This document shows, in pieces, positions 28,128 to 36,251 of a DNA stretch of 64,000 nt. The translations under genes and the position numbers were made by a program. Position 1 is the first letter of the stretch. Every line of letters starts with the position of its first letter. Origin of the DNA: DGNJ01 sp002388905 (GTDB lineage Bacteria; Pseudomonadota; Gammaproteobacteria; Pseudomonadales; Porticoccaceae); assembly GCA_036843405.1 (NCBI GenBank), contig DAITSJ010000011.1, positions 1 to 64,000 on the forward strand, given 5' to 3'. The notes beneath the pieces were generated by a model. That model worked only from the letters and a program-made list of their open reading frames with translations. It did not search any database and was not told the origin of the DNA.

Positions 28128-29159
28128 GTGCGGCGCCTGAATCCCGGGCTCTTGCTCTGGACTCTGGCGCTGCTGTTGCCGCTGGCAACGCTCCTGTCGC
28201 TGGCAACGGGAACGGTGACCATGACATGGTCAACGCTCTGGCAGGCTCTGGCTGACCTGTTCGACGATGGCGATCTCAGTAACCAGGCGGCGATGATTAT
28301 CTTTAATATCCGCCTGCCCAGGAGCCTGCTGGCTCTCTGTGTCGGGGCAATACTGGCAACCAGCGGTGCCGTCATGCAGGGCCTGTTCCGCAACCCGCTG
28401 GCAGACCCTTCCCTGATCGGCGTTTCCAGCGGTGCTTCGGCGGGTGCCAGCCTGGTGATTGTTTTTGCCGCCAATGGCATGGCCTTTGGCTCGACCCTCG
28501 GATTAACCGTGCTCGGCCTGGGGGCGTTTGCCGGTGGATTTGCCGCGACTGTACTGGTCTACCGCCTGGCCACCACCAGTTCAGGCACCTCCGTGGCGAC
28601 CATGCTCCTGGCCGGCATTGCCATAGGTGCGCTGGCCGGGGCCCTGAACAGCCTGCTGAGTTATTTTTCCGACAACGATATGTTGCGCCAGATCAGCCTC
28701 TGGCAGATGGGCAGCCTGAGTACCGCGAACTGGCCCAAGGCGCTGTTGATCGGTGCGGTGACCGTGCCGCTTATGATTCTGTTCCCCCGGGACAGCCGCG
28801 TGCTCAATGCCTTTTTACTGGGTGAATCCGAAGCCCGGTACCTGGGAATCGATGTCCAGCGGGTAAAACGGCGCCTGATTCTGCTCACCGCCTTCGGTGT
28901 CGGCATGTCTGTCGCCATTGCCGGGCTGGTGGCCTTTGTGGGACTGGTGGTGCCGCACCTGGTCCGGTTACTTATTGGTCCCGATCACCGCTGGCTGATC
29001 CCGGGGGCGGCCCTGGGGGGTGCCATTCTGTTGCTGGTGGCCGACAATCTGGCGCGAACCCTGACGTCGCCGGCGGAACTGCCCACGGGCATTCTTACCG
29101 CCCTGCTGGGGGCGCCCTTTTTCGTGGCCCTGCTGGTCCAGCAACGACAGAGGTTCTAG
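28128..29159 (+). CDS. btuC: Cobalamin ABC transporter permease BtuC
   Basis: 343-residue FecCD-type inner-membrane permease with about ten membrane helices. Typical sections: FNIRLPRSLLALCVGAILATSGAVMQGLFRNPLADP (from about residue 58), GVSSGASAGASLVIVF, LAGIAIGALAGAL, the coupling-helix region LGIDVQRVKRRLIL, and GLVAFVGLVVPHLVRLLIGPDHR, followed by DNLARTLTSPAELPTGILTALLGAPFF. GTG 28128 was chosen because GGGGAG lies seven bases upstream; the frame continues further up without support. Specificity for B12 comes from the operon. Confidence 0.93.
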   Translation: MRRLNPGLLLWTLALLLPLATLLSLATGTVTMTWSTLWQALADLFDDGDLSNQAAMIIFNIRLPRSLLALCVGAILATSGAVMQGLFRNPLADPSLIGVSSGASAGASLVIVFAANGMAFGSTLGLTVLGLGAFAGGFAATVLVYRLATTSSGTSVATMLLAGIAIGALAGALNSLLSYFSDNDMLRQISLWQMGSLSTANWPKALLIGAVTVPLMILFPRDSRVLNAFLLGESEARYLGIDVQRVKRRLILLTAFGVGMSVAIAGLVAFVGLVVPHLVRLLIGPDHRWLIPGAALGGAILLLVADNLARTLTSPAELPTGILTALLGAPFFVALLVQQRQRF

Positions 29160-29162
29160 CCG

Positions 29163-29936
29163 ATGTCCCTGGTCGCCGACGATATTTCCCTGCACCTGGC
29201 CGGCTTTGACCTGCTCCGGGATATCGATTTGACGGTTGTTCCCGGCCAGGTCACGGCGGTGGTGGGGCCAAACGGGGCCGGCAAGACTTCGCTGTTGCGG
29301 GTTCTTGCCGGGGACCTGGCAGCCAGCCACGGCAGAGTGCTGTTAAACGGCAACCCCCTTTCCTCCTGGGATATGGAAGCAAGGGCACGAATGCTCGCGG
29401 TCCTGCCCCAGCACGCCCCCCTGGAATTTCCCTTCACCGCCCGGGAAGTCGTTTCCCTGGGCCGAACGCCCCACCGCACCGGTCGTGTGCGGGACAGCGA
29501 AATCGTCACCGAGGCGCTGGAGCTGGCGGATGCCCGTTACCTGGACAAGCGTTTTTACACGCAGATGTCCGGCGGCGAAAAGCAGCGGGTACAGCTGGCC
29601 CGTGTACTGGCGCAAATCTGGGAACCGGTGGACACGGGAGAGCGCATCCTTGTCCTGGATGAACCCACGGCGTCCTTTGACCTGTCACACCAGCAATTGA
29701 CCCTCGCCATTGTCCGCCGTTTTGCCGATAACGGCGTGGGTGTATTGCTGGTGGTTCACGACCTCAACCTGGCGGCCCGGTGTGCCGATACCCTGGTCGT
29801 TCTCTCCTGCGGGCGCATTGCCGCCCAGGGCAGGCCGGACGATGTCCTGCACGAAGCGCTCATCGAGCAGGTCTTCGGGGTGAGCTGTGTCGTTCAGCGG
29901 CACCCGGCGGACGGCACTCCCCTGGTGATTACCTGA
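29163..29936 (+). CDS. btuD: Cobalamin ABC transporter ATP-binding protein BtuD
   Basis: 257 residues. Walker A GPNGAGKTSL (about 38-47), Q-loop LPQHAPLEFPFTAREVV, signature MSGGEKQRVQLARVL (about 137-151), Walker B ILVLDEPTASFDLSHQ and the H-loop VVHDLNLAARCADTLVVL. It resembles HmuV-type hemin ATPases as well, but lies three bases after btuC and its stop overlaps the ATG of btuF, so it should power corrinoid import. Confidence 0.93.
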   Translation: MSLVADDISLHLAGFDLLRDIDLTVVPGQVTAVVGPNGAGKTSLLRVLAGDLAASHGRVLLNGNPLSSWDMEARARMLAVLPQHAPLEFPFTAREVVSLGRTPHRTGRVRDSEIVTEALELADARYLDKRFYTQMSGGEKQRVQLARVLAQIWEPVDTGERILVLDEPTASFDLSHQQLTLAIVRRFADNGVGVLLVVHDLNLAARCADTLVVLSCGRIAAQGRPDDVLHEALIEQVFGVSCVVQRHPADGTPLVIT

Positions 29937-30829
29937 TGCCGGTACGTCTTGTCCTGGCCGGCCTGTTGTGGCTCGTTTTTGCCGCCGGCAGTTTTGCGGA
30001 GATTTGCGCCACTGACGATCTGGGCAACCGGCTGGTGTTGCGCGAGCCCGCCGACCGTATCGTATCCCTGGCTCCCAATATCACCGAACTGTTGTTCCAT
30101 ATCGGCGCCGGCGAGCAAATCGTCGGCGCCGACGAATACAGCAATTACCCCGAACAGGCCAGGAAAATCCCCCGGGTCAACAACTACGCAGCCGCCAATT
30201 ACGAGTTCATCCTTTCCCTGGAACCGGACCTGGTGATCGCCTGGCAGTCCGGCAACGGCGAGCAGATGGTCCGCCGTATCCGGCAACTGGGGCTTCCCCT
30301 GTTTGTGATCGAACCACGCACACTCACTGACATTCCCGATCTTTTCGAGCGCCTGGGTGCGCTCACCGGTCATGACCGGGAGGGGGCGGCGAAGGCCGCG
30401 ACCTTCAGGAGACGGCTGGACCGGTTGCGCGCTGAATTTAGCGGCAAAACCCCGGTCAGGGTGTTTTACCAGATCTGGAACGAACCGCTGATCACTCTCA
30501 ACGGTGAACATCTGGTGAGCGCGGTTATCGAACTTTGTGGCGGGAAAAATGTATTTGGCGAGGCGGATCCCCTGGTGCCCTACGTCAATATCGAATCCGT
30601 GCTCGGCGCCGACCCCCAGGTCATTATCGCCAGTGGCAGCAGCGACGAAAGCCCCGCCTGGCTGGATATGTGGCGAAACTGGCCGGGTATCGACGCCGTG
30701 CAAAACGGTCATGTCTATTTTATTCCACCCGACCTGATGCAGCGCCATTCGGCACGTATCCTGGACGGGGCGGAGCGTCTGTGCCGTTATCTCGACCTGG
30801 CCAGGTCGGGGCGGGACGATTCCCGCTAA
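29936..30829 (+). CDS. btuF: Periplasmic cobalamin-binding protein BtuF
   Basis: 297 residues with a Sec signal peptide (about 1-21, FAAGSFA before EICA). The binding-protein fold shows DDLGNRLVLREPADRIVSLAPNITELLFHIGAGEQIVGADEYSNYPEQAR, LSLEPDLVIAWQSGNGEQM and a C-terminal lobe with VFYQIWNEPLITLNGEHLVSAVIELCGGKNVF and VPYVNIESVLGADPQVIIAS. It delivers B12 to BtuCD. The ATG overlaps the btuD stop by one base; the operon ends here, facing a convergent tpm gene. Confidence 0.93.
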   Translation: MPVRLVLAGLLWLVFAAGSFAEICATDDLGNRLVLREPADRIVSLAPNITELLFHIGAGEQIVGADEYSNYPEQARKIPRVNNYAAANYEFILSLEPDLVIAWQSGNGEQMVRRIRQLGLPLFVIEPRTLTDIPDLFERLGALTGHDREGAAKAATFRRRLDRLRAEFSGKTPVRVFYQIWNEPLITLNGEHLVSAVIELCGGKNVFGEADPLVPYVNIESVLGADPQVIIASGSSDESPAWLDMWRNWPGIDAVQNGHVYFIPPDLMQRHSARILDGAERLCRYLDLARSGRDDSR

Positions 30830-30863
30830 CGGTCCCCGGAATCTGTCTCGGTGCCGCCCGGCT

Positions 30864-31532
30864 TTATCGTGGCCGCAACAGGTAGGCCGCCTCCACCATA
30901 TGGGTCAGACCCCGGCTCCGCCAGCGTTCCCCTTCCTGGCCGGGGCCGCCCAACAGGTCCTGGCGCCCAAGCAGGGTCACCCGGTAGCGATCCGCGTAGA
31001 GAAAGTTGACCTCAGTCTCGTGGACGGCAAAGGGCGGCCCCGCCATTTCCCCTTCGGGGTACTCCAGGGTCACCAGTAACAGGGGCGTATCGGCCGGGAG
31101 TATACCCATCAGGTGCCGGGCGTAGTCGATGCGCATGGCCGGCGGCAGGGCGATCAGGGAGGCGCGATCATAGACGGCGCCAATATCATGCAGATCGGCG
31201 GAGGAAAGTGCGAAGAAATCACCGCAGTACAGGGTGATGCCATCGCCGGCGTAACGCCGGAACGCCCCGATCGTATCGATGCGGGGAGCAATTCCGTTTT
31301 CGTTAAAAAACGCCGCCACCGCCAGCGGGCTCACCTCCACACCCAGCACCGGATGGCCACGGTTTCGCAGCCAGAGCATGTCGCGGGTCTTGCCGCACAG
31401 GGGCACAAACACCCGGGAGTCCGGGTGTGCCCCGACCCGTGCCCAGAACCGGGTGAGCTGGGTATTGTACGCCCCCTGGTGAAAGCCGATTTCGTCGCGC
31501 TGCCAGCGCTGGTGCCAGAAGTGAGGTTCCAT
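30864..31532 (-). CDS. tpm: Thiopurine S-methyltransferase
   Basis: 222-residue SAM-dependent methyltransferase. It has the bacterial TPMT opening (FWHQRWQRDEIGFHQG), RVFVPLCGKTRDMLWLRNRGHPVLGVEVSPLAVAAFF (SAM-binding motif I, about 41-75), DFFALSSADLHDIGAVYDRASLIALP (acidic loop and motif) and LLVTLEYPEGEMAGPPFAVHETEV. Bacterial relatives methylate thiopurines and also tellurite or selenite. Short gap to the secreted protein gene upstream on the same strand. Length matches the family. Confidence 0.94.
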   Translation of the reverse strand: MEPHFWHQRWQRDEIGFHQGAYNTQLTRFWARVGAHPDSRVFVPLCGKTRDMLWLRNRGHPVLGVEVSPLAVAAFFNENGIAPRIDTIGAFRRYAGDGITLYCGDFFALSSADLHDIGAVYDRASLIALPPAMRIDYARHLMGILPADTPLLLVTLEYPEGEMAGPPFAVHETEVNFLYADRYRVTLLGRQDLLGGPGQEGERWRSRGLTHMVEAAYLLRPR

Positions 31533-31578
31533 TGGTTATCCCGGCAACGGGCCATACGGGAATGGCGGTGTAGCGATA

Positions 31579-32346
31579 TTAATCCAGGACAAGTGTTTCC
31601 CGGGCCACGCCCACATTGTCCCGCTCAGCCTGATAGGCGTAGACCACCAGCCGGTATTGCCCCGGTGCCGGCTTCGTCAGTTGCCCGCTGAAACGGTTGG
31701 TCTGGCCGGTAAACTTAAGGGGCGAGTCCGAGATCTTTTCACCGTCCCGGTAGAGCTCTGTCACCACCTGGAAGTCAGCGGCATCCCAGAGGCCGCCTTC
31801 GGTAATGGGGCAACCGCACATCATGGACACGTCGGCGGCCACCTGGATATGGGTCTCGCCCGCCTCGACGCTTACCAGGTCCACCAGCAGTCCCGGCATG
31901 TGCAAAATAATTCCCGGATCCACCATGTCGCGCCCGGGCACCACCCAGGTAGTGGCCGTGAGCGACTGGATGCTGTCCGTTTCCGCGAGCGGCCCGGTAA
32001 CCCGGATCCGCACCCGGGTGGGCTCGTCGATGTCCAGGGCGGCCCGAAAGCCGGCGGCGCCGGTAACCGGCGATCGTCCCCGGGTCTGTCCTTCCGTCAT
32101 AAGCGCCGCGGTATCGCCGGTGCCGCCAACAATGTCACCGCTGGCGAGTAGTTCCCCGGTTCGGGCGTCTTCGATAAGCACATTGAGCCCGCCCACCCCG
32201 GAGCCGATAAACTTCGCATCATCGGCGCGCACATGGATGGTCATCGCCGTGGTTTCCGCCAGTACCGTCGTGTTGGCGCACGACAGTAAAAGCAGCAGGC
32301 CGCCGAGCAGGACGCGGGGCCCGGATTTAAGAACATTGAGCTTCAT
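31579..32346 (-). CDS. Secreted protein of unknown function
   Basis: 255 residues. Signal peptide about 1-31 (hydrophobic LLGGLLLLLSC, probable cleavage after VLA before ETT; the Cys at 23 could also be a lipobox but the context LLSC is followed by a longer hydrophobic run). The mature part is beta-rich and appears to hold two immunoglobulin-like or carrier-type segments: VGGLNVLIEDARTGELLASGD, and a C-terminal VVTELYRDGEKISDSPLKFTGQTNRFSGQL. A short Cys motif MMCGCPI sits at about residues 178-184. AAGGAA eight bases before ATG supports the start. Not recognised as a characterised family. Confidence 0.65.
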   Translation of the reverse strand: MKLNVLKSGPRVLLGGLLLLLSCANTTVLAETTAMTIHVRADDAKFIGSGVGGLNVLIEDARTGELLASGDIVGGTGDTAALMTEGQTRGRSPVTGAAGFRAALDIDEPTRVRIRVTGPLAETDSIQSLTATTWVVPGRDMVDPGIILHMPGLLVDLVSVEAGETHIQVAADVSMMCGCPITEGGLWDAADFQVVTELYRDGEKISDSPLKFTGQTNRFSGQLTKPAPGQYRLVVYAYQAERDNVGVARETLVLD

Positions 32347-32712
32347 AAGCGGGTTCCTTCAATCGTTTTATGGGTATTGGCCAGACCGCCGGCAAGTTGC
32401 GGTATACCCAGTCAGCATAGACGATCAAGGAAAAGGTGGCCGCCTCAGCGGAAAATTATTGAGCAGAATCAGCAAGCGCTGCTGACGAACCATGCTTGAC
32501 GAGGCCCTGTCCCGGGCGGGCCAGGGTGTGTGCGATGTGGCCGACCAGAAAAACCGGGGCGGCCCGGTGGTGCAATCCCCCTCGGTAACAGCCGCTCAGG
32601 GCTGCCGGTCCATGGAGTAACTGCCGCATTTTGTTCCGGCGGGTTACCGGGAAGTGGTCATCCGGCTTTTTTTGACCGAGCAGTTTTGGGAGGCGGGAGC
32701 GGAGGATACGCC
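32347..32712. other. Intergenic stretch with no recognised gene
   Basis: About 366 bases between the start of the secreted-protein gene and the amtB terminator. It must hold the promoter of the secreted-protein gene, but no convincing -35/-10 pair, RNA structure or conserved ORF stood out. Short frames of 40-57 codons exist on both strands but lack ribosome sites. Confidence 0.5.
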
Positions 32713-32738
32713 AAAAAGGCCCGGTTTTGCCGGGCCTT
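32713..32738 (-). terminator. Rho-independent terminator of amtB
   Basis: On the minus strand AAGGCCCGG pairs with CCGGGCCTT around a CAAAA loop and runs straight into TTTTT. It is about 30 bases downstream of the amtB stop. Confidence 0.9.
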
Positions 32739-32768
32739 CACGGATTGCGGCTAAATACCTCTTCCGCG

Positions 32769-34079
32769 TTAGAGATCGTAGCCCCGCTCGTCGTGGAAGG
32801 TAAGGTCCAGCCCCGCGGTTTCCTGCTCGGCGTCGACGCGCAGGCCCATGATGGCCTCGAGGACTTTCAGCAGGACCAGCGTAACCACTGCGGTCCAGGT
32901 AAAGGTCGCTATCACGCCGATGGCCTGGACCCCCAGCTGGCTGGCCATGGTCGCGCCTTCGGCATAACCCTGTCCGCTGAACACCCCCAGCTGGTCGGAG
33001 GCAAAGACACCGGCGAGCATGGTGCCCAGGATGCCGCCCACGCCGTGCACCGGAAACACGTCCAGGGAGTCGTCGATCTGGAATTTCTGCTTCATGGCCT
33101 GGGTTGCGTAGTAGCAGATCACGCCCGCCGACAGGCCGATCACCAGGGCGCCGCCGGGTCCCACGTAGCCGGAGGCCGGAGTGATTGTGCCCAGGCCCGC
33201 CACCATGCCGGTGGCAATACCCAGCACCGAGGGCTTGCCGTGCTTGATCCATTCCATGGCCATCCAGGCCAGGGAGCCGGCGGCAGCGGACAGGTGGGTG
33301 ACCAGCATGGCCATGCCGGCGTCGCCGTTGGCGGCCAGCGCGGAACCGGCATTGAAGCCGAACCAGCCGACCCAGAGCATGCCCGCGCCCATGACGGTCA
33401 TGGTCAGGTTATGGGGCAGAATGGGTTGGTTGGGGAAGCCCCGGCGTTTGCCGATTACCAGCGCCGCCACGAGTGCCGCGGTGCCGGCGGTGATATGCAC
33501 CACGGTGCCGCCGGCAAAATCCAGCAGGCCCATGGTGCCGAGCCAGCCGCCGCCCCAGACCCAGTGTGTAATAGGGACATAGACGAGCAGCAGCCACAGG
33601 CAACTGAACACCAGCATGGTGGAAAAGCGAATACGCTCGGCGAAGGCCCCGACAATCAGGGCCGGGGTGATGATGGCGAAAGTCATCTGGAACATGATGA
33701 AGACGCTTTCCGGAATATCCCCGGACATCGAGCTTTCGCCGAGATTGCCCAGAAAAAGCTGGGAGAATCCGCCGATAAAACCATTGCCCCCGGTGAAGGC
33801 CAGGCTGTAGCCACAAATGAACCAGAGCAGGGAGGCGGCACAGGCGATGGCAAAACACTGCATCAGAACCGAGAGAATGTTCTTGGAGCGTACCAGGCCG
33901 CCGTAGAACAGCGACAGCCCGGGCAGGGTCATGAACAGCACCAGGGCCGTGGCTGTGAGAATCCACGCGGTATTGGCGCCATTGATTTCCTGGGCGTGAC
34001 CCAGGGAGGGGATAACCAGCAGGGCCATGGCCATTGCCAGTAGGTTTCGAACGGTTCTTTTGGTCATCGGGGCGGTCAT
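32769..34079 (-). CDS. amtB: Ammonium transporter AmtB
   Basis: 436-residue inner-membrane ammonium channel with a cleavable signal-like N-terminus (SLGHA before QEI at about residue 29) and eleven helices. Landmarks: GLVRSKNILSVLMQCF, DFAGGTVVHITAGTAALVAAL (first pore His) and DVFPVHGVGGILGTMLAGVFA (second pore His). GAGGA five to nine bases upstream of ATG 34079 sets the start. No glnK lies beside it, unlike most glnK-amtB operons. Its upstream region has an exact sigma-54 promoter, fitting nitrogen-limitation control by NtrC. Confidence 0.95.
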   Translation of the reverse strand: MTAPMTKRTVRNLLAMAMALLVIPSLGHAQEINGANTAWILTATALVLFMTLPGLSLFYGGLVRSKNILSVLMQCFAIACAASLLWFICGYSLAFTGGNGFIGGFSQLFLGNLGESSMSGDIPESVFIMFQMTFAIITPALIVGAFAERIRFSTMLVFSCLWLLLVYVPITHWVWGGGWLGTMGLLDFAGGTVVHITAGTAALVAALVIGKRRGFPNQPILPHNLTMTVMGAGMLWVGWFGFNAGSALAANGDAGMAMLVTHLSAAAGSLAWMAMEWIKHGKPSVLGIATGMVAGLGTITPASGYVGPGGALVIGLSAGVICYYATQAMKQKFQIDDSLDVFPVHGVGGILGTMLAGVFASDQLGVFSGQGYAEGATMASQLGVQAIGVIATFTWTAVVTLVLLKVLEAIMGLRVDAEQETAGLDLTFHDERGYDL

Positions 34080-34103
34080 TTGAAAGTCCTCTTCAGGGCC
34101 TGT

Positions 34104-34120
34104 TGCACCACTGGGGTGCT
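34104..34120. promoter_or_regulatory. NtrC-like palindrome in the amtB leader
   Basis: TGCACC-N5-GGTGCT, matching the NtrC site pattern TGCACC-N5-GGTGCA at 11 of 12 fixed positions. It lies downstream of the predicted amtB start site rather than upstream, so it may be an enhancer in an unusual place or simply part of the RNA leader structure. Confidence 0.5.
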
Positions 34121-34171
34121 TAATCGCTTTCTCAAAAGCAGTGAAGCACCAAAGTAGATCATTTTTGATCT
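34115..34171 (-). other. Structured 5' leader of amtB: two hairpins and a competing arm
   Basis: Reading the minus-strand RNA: AGATCA/TGATCT with a four-base loop (34171-34156), then GGTGCTT (34150-34144) pairing with AAGCACC (34121-34115), enclosing a second stem GCTTT/AAAGC. The GCACC of the latter arm can instead pair with GGTGC at 34109-34105, so the two hairpins are mutually exclusive. A regulatory RNA function is an inference. Confidence 0.5.
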
Positions 34172-34206
34172 TTTGGGCGCCGTTATACTTTCGGGCACAA
34201 TTTCAG

Positions 34207-34222
34207 TGCAACTAGCGTGCCA
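34207..34222 (-). promoter_or_regulatory. Sigma-54 promoter of amtB
   Basis: On the minus strand the sequence is TGGCACGCTAGTTGCA, an exact match to the -24/-12 pattern TGGCACG-N4-TTGCA with correct spacing. Predicted transcription would begin near 34195, about 115 bases before the amtB ATG. Confidence 0.88.
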
Positions 34223-34358
34223 GTGCGCCCCAAAACCGAGCAAAGCGGGTTTTTATGGCATTCGGTCGCTGGTGGGGTACAGCTTTACCGTTCCGGGGCG
34301 TTATGATCGTTATATTGATAGTGGTTCTCGAACAATACAGTCACAGAGGAGAAATACC

Positions 34359-34643
34359 ATGCCCGAGGAAGACGCCAACCAGCAAAGCCTGCGCGATCAA
34401 CTGGCCCGGCTTCACGACGAACTGGAGACGGCCAAACGCCAGGTACCGGAGGACACAGATGCCCTCGGCCATGTGATGACCGATATCTCGCGGGTGATTT
34501 CCGGCGAGGAGCTGCACCCGGATGATTCAGAGAGCCTCAGGGAGCAACTGGAGAGTCACGCCTCGGACTTCGAGGTCAGACACCCGCGTACCGCGGGCGT
34601 CATGCGCGAGGTCATGGCTATCCTGTCCCGCCTTGGCATTTGA
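34359..34643 (+). CDS. DUF4404 family protein
   Basis: 94 residues, soluble and helical: SLRDQLARLHDELETAKR at the start and LREQLESHASDFEVRHPRTAGVMREVMAILSRLGI at the end, matching the DUF4404 family of small gammaproteobacterial proteins of unknown function. AGAGGAG at 34345-34351 supports ATG 34359. It overlaps the start of the SPOR lipoprotein gene. Divergent from amtB. Confidence 0.85.
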   Translation: MPEEDANQQSLRDQLARLHDELETAKRQVPEDTDALGHVMTDISRVISGEELHPDDSESLREQLESHASDFEVRHPRTAGVMREVMAILSRLGI

Positions 34644-35283
34644 TCAAGCGCGGCATGGCAGCCGCTGGTTCGCAGGGCTGGTGGTGGCCGTGGCAGGCTG
34701 TGCCAGTCAGCAAGCGCCGGAGCAAAGTCGAATGGGTTGGGTCTGTGAGGGCGGGCCGGGCCGTGTTCAGTGGCACTGCGAGCAGCGGCGCTTGGGCAAT
34801 GGCCCGCTCGCGGCGGAAGGTGATGCAGCCGGTAGCCAACGGGTCCCGGAGTCCGATGACAACAACGGCGAGCGGGCGCTCCCCCAATCCCGGCCTGCTG
34901 TTGACGAAGGGGCTGATGACGCTCCTGCCTTGACACCTGGACTTCCAGGCGCGGGAAGCGACAGTGATCGAGATTTGCCCGGTGTCGGGTCAAGCGCCGC
35001 GCCTTCCTCGGGCAGGACCGAAGATCATCGCTATACGATCCAGCTCGGTGCATTCAGCTCGGCGGATCGCCGGCAACGGTTCGTGGCGCAGAGGCAACTC
35101 CAGTCCCTGGCGCTTGACCATCAAAAAGCCGAGAGACAGGGTCGCACCCTGTGGCTGATCACCTATGGCGATTTTGCCTCCCGTGAGGCCGCCGAAGAGG
35201 CGCACCGGCAACTGGCGGAGGATTATCCCGGGCTGGATGCCTGGATTCGGCGACGGTCTTTCGCCCGCGCTGACAGTGAGTAG
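34633..35283 (+). CDS. SPOR-domain lipoprotein
   Basis: 216 residues from TTG 34633, which overlaps the end of the DUF4404 gene by 11 bases. A short lipoprotein signal (WFAGLVVAVAG before Cys at about 23) is followed by a low-complexity Asp/Ser/Pro/Gly linker (about 40-135) and a C-terminal SPOR domain: YTIQLGAFSSADRRQRFVAQRQL, LWLITYGDFASREAAEEAHRQL, IRRRSF. SPOR domains bind denuded septal peptidoglycan, so a division-site role is likely. No in-frame ATG precedes the signal sequence, and the ribosome site is weak, so the start is tentative. Confidence 0.78.
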   Translation: MAFDQARHGSRWFAGLVVAVAGCASQQAPEQSRMGWVCEGGPGRVQWHCEQRRLGNGPLAAEGDAAGSQRVPESDDNNGERALPQSRPAVDEGADDAPALTPGLPGAGSDSDRDLPGVGSSAAPSSGRTEDHRYTIQLGAFSSADRRQRFVAQRQLQSLALDHQKAERQGRTLWLITYGDFASREAAEEAHRQLAEDYPGLDAWIRRRSFARADSE

Positions 35284-35284
35284 G

Positions 35285-36238
35285 TCAGCCACCAAACCGG
35301 CTGGATAGCAGCCAGGTCGCGAAGGCCCCGGCTACCAGAAAGCCGGCACTGCAGGCGACACTGAGCATCCGGAATCGGCGGCTCAGTCGCTCCTGGCCGA
35401 CACTGCCGATCAGGTAGGGAAGACCGGATTTCGGGGCTGAGACACTGTGTTCCACCGCCTTGCCCGCTTCGGAGCGCAGCTGCTCCCGGGCCTCCTCTTG
35501 TGCCGACTGGCGCACCGCCTGCCACTCCGTCTCGTCGAGCCGGTCGTCATGGTTCTGGTCGAACTGTTCCTTCAGGCGCGGGAAATCGTTTTTCCAGCGG
35601 CGGATAATACGGCCCGCCACCTGGTCGACGGTCAGGGTCCGGCTGCCGGTTCCGTCGCTGGTGAAGTGGCCCAGCACGTAGACCGGGTCATCCTCCCGAA
35701 TCAGGTATTCCGTATAGCGGTAGCGCCGGCCCACGCCCAGGACTCCCAGGGCCAGGCCTGCACCGGTCTTGCCGGGTGCGCTGCGGGGGTGGCGACTGTC
35801 GCCGTACCAGCGCTTTCGGTGCAAGCAGTCGATTTCCGCGCCCGCCGGGTCGATTCGGCAGGTGCCCGATCCGTCGTCCATAAAAAAGGGTGAGGTGCTG
35901 GTCCCGCTCTCGACCCGGACCCAGGATGAGGATTTGCGGGTGCGCCGATATCGCTCGATGGTATAGCGCCACCACAGGCAGGGTCGGCCGGACAGGGGCG
36001 CGATGGCGGGCCGCCCCCCGCTCCGAGCGAGGCCGGTGAGTTCCACATAGCCCTGACTGGCCGAGCGGATGCGGGAGGTGGGCATGTCCTCGATCAGGCG
36101 TGCCCGCTGGAAGCTGCCCCTGGCCTTGAGCAGGCAGAACGCGCTGGCCGCCAGGGTGAAGCCGGCCGCGAGATAGAATTTTGCGCCGGGCATGGCGGCA
36201 ACACATTCCCGGCAAAAAAAGTCAGTCATGATCGCCAT
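35285..36238 (-). CDS. GIDE-domain membrane protein (E3 ubiquitin-ligase-like domain)
   Basis: 317 residues. N-terminal membrane segment (FYLAAGFTLAASAFCLL, about 21-37), then the GIDE domain: SQGYVELTGLARSG, APLSGRPCLWWRYTIERYRR, SSWVRVESGTSTSPFFMDDGSGTCRIDPAGAEI (about 60-145) and YRYTEYLIREDDPVYVLGHF. A C-terminal helix (SVACSAGFLVAGAFATWLL) closes it. The domain is shared with eukaryotic mitochondrial MUL1, but there is no RING finger here and so no ligase activity is implied. It lies 13 bases after lemA; bacterial GIDE and LemA genes are frequent neighbours. Starts at M1, M4 or M16 are all possible. Confidence 0.8.
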   Translation of the reverse strand: MAIMTDFFCRECVAAMPGAKFYLAAGFTLAASAFCLLKARGSFQRARLIEDMPTSRIRSASQGYVELTGLARSGGRPAIAPLSGRPCLWWRYTIERYRRTRKSSSWVRVESGTSTSPFFMDDGSGTCRIDPAGAEIDCLHRKRWYGDSRHPRSAPGKTGAGLALGVLGVGRRYRYTEYLIREDDPVYVLGHFTSDGTGSRTLTVDQVAGRIIRRWKNDFPRLKEQFDQNHDDRLDETEWQAVRQSAQEEAREQLRSEAGKAVEHSVSAPKSGLPYLIGSVGQERLSRRFRMLSVACSAGFLVAGAFATWLLSSRFGG

Positions 36239-36251
36239 TTCCAGAGGAACG

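Noticed and set aside
34136..34150. A second sigma-54-like element on the minus strand (TGGTGC followed by TGCT)
   Set aside because: The spacing between the GG and GC elements is one base short of the strict sigma-54 requirement.
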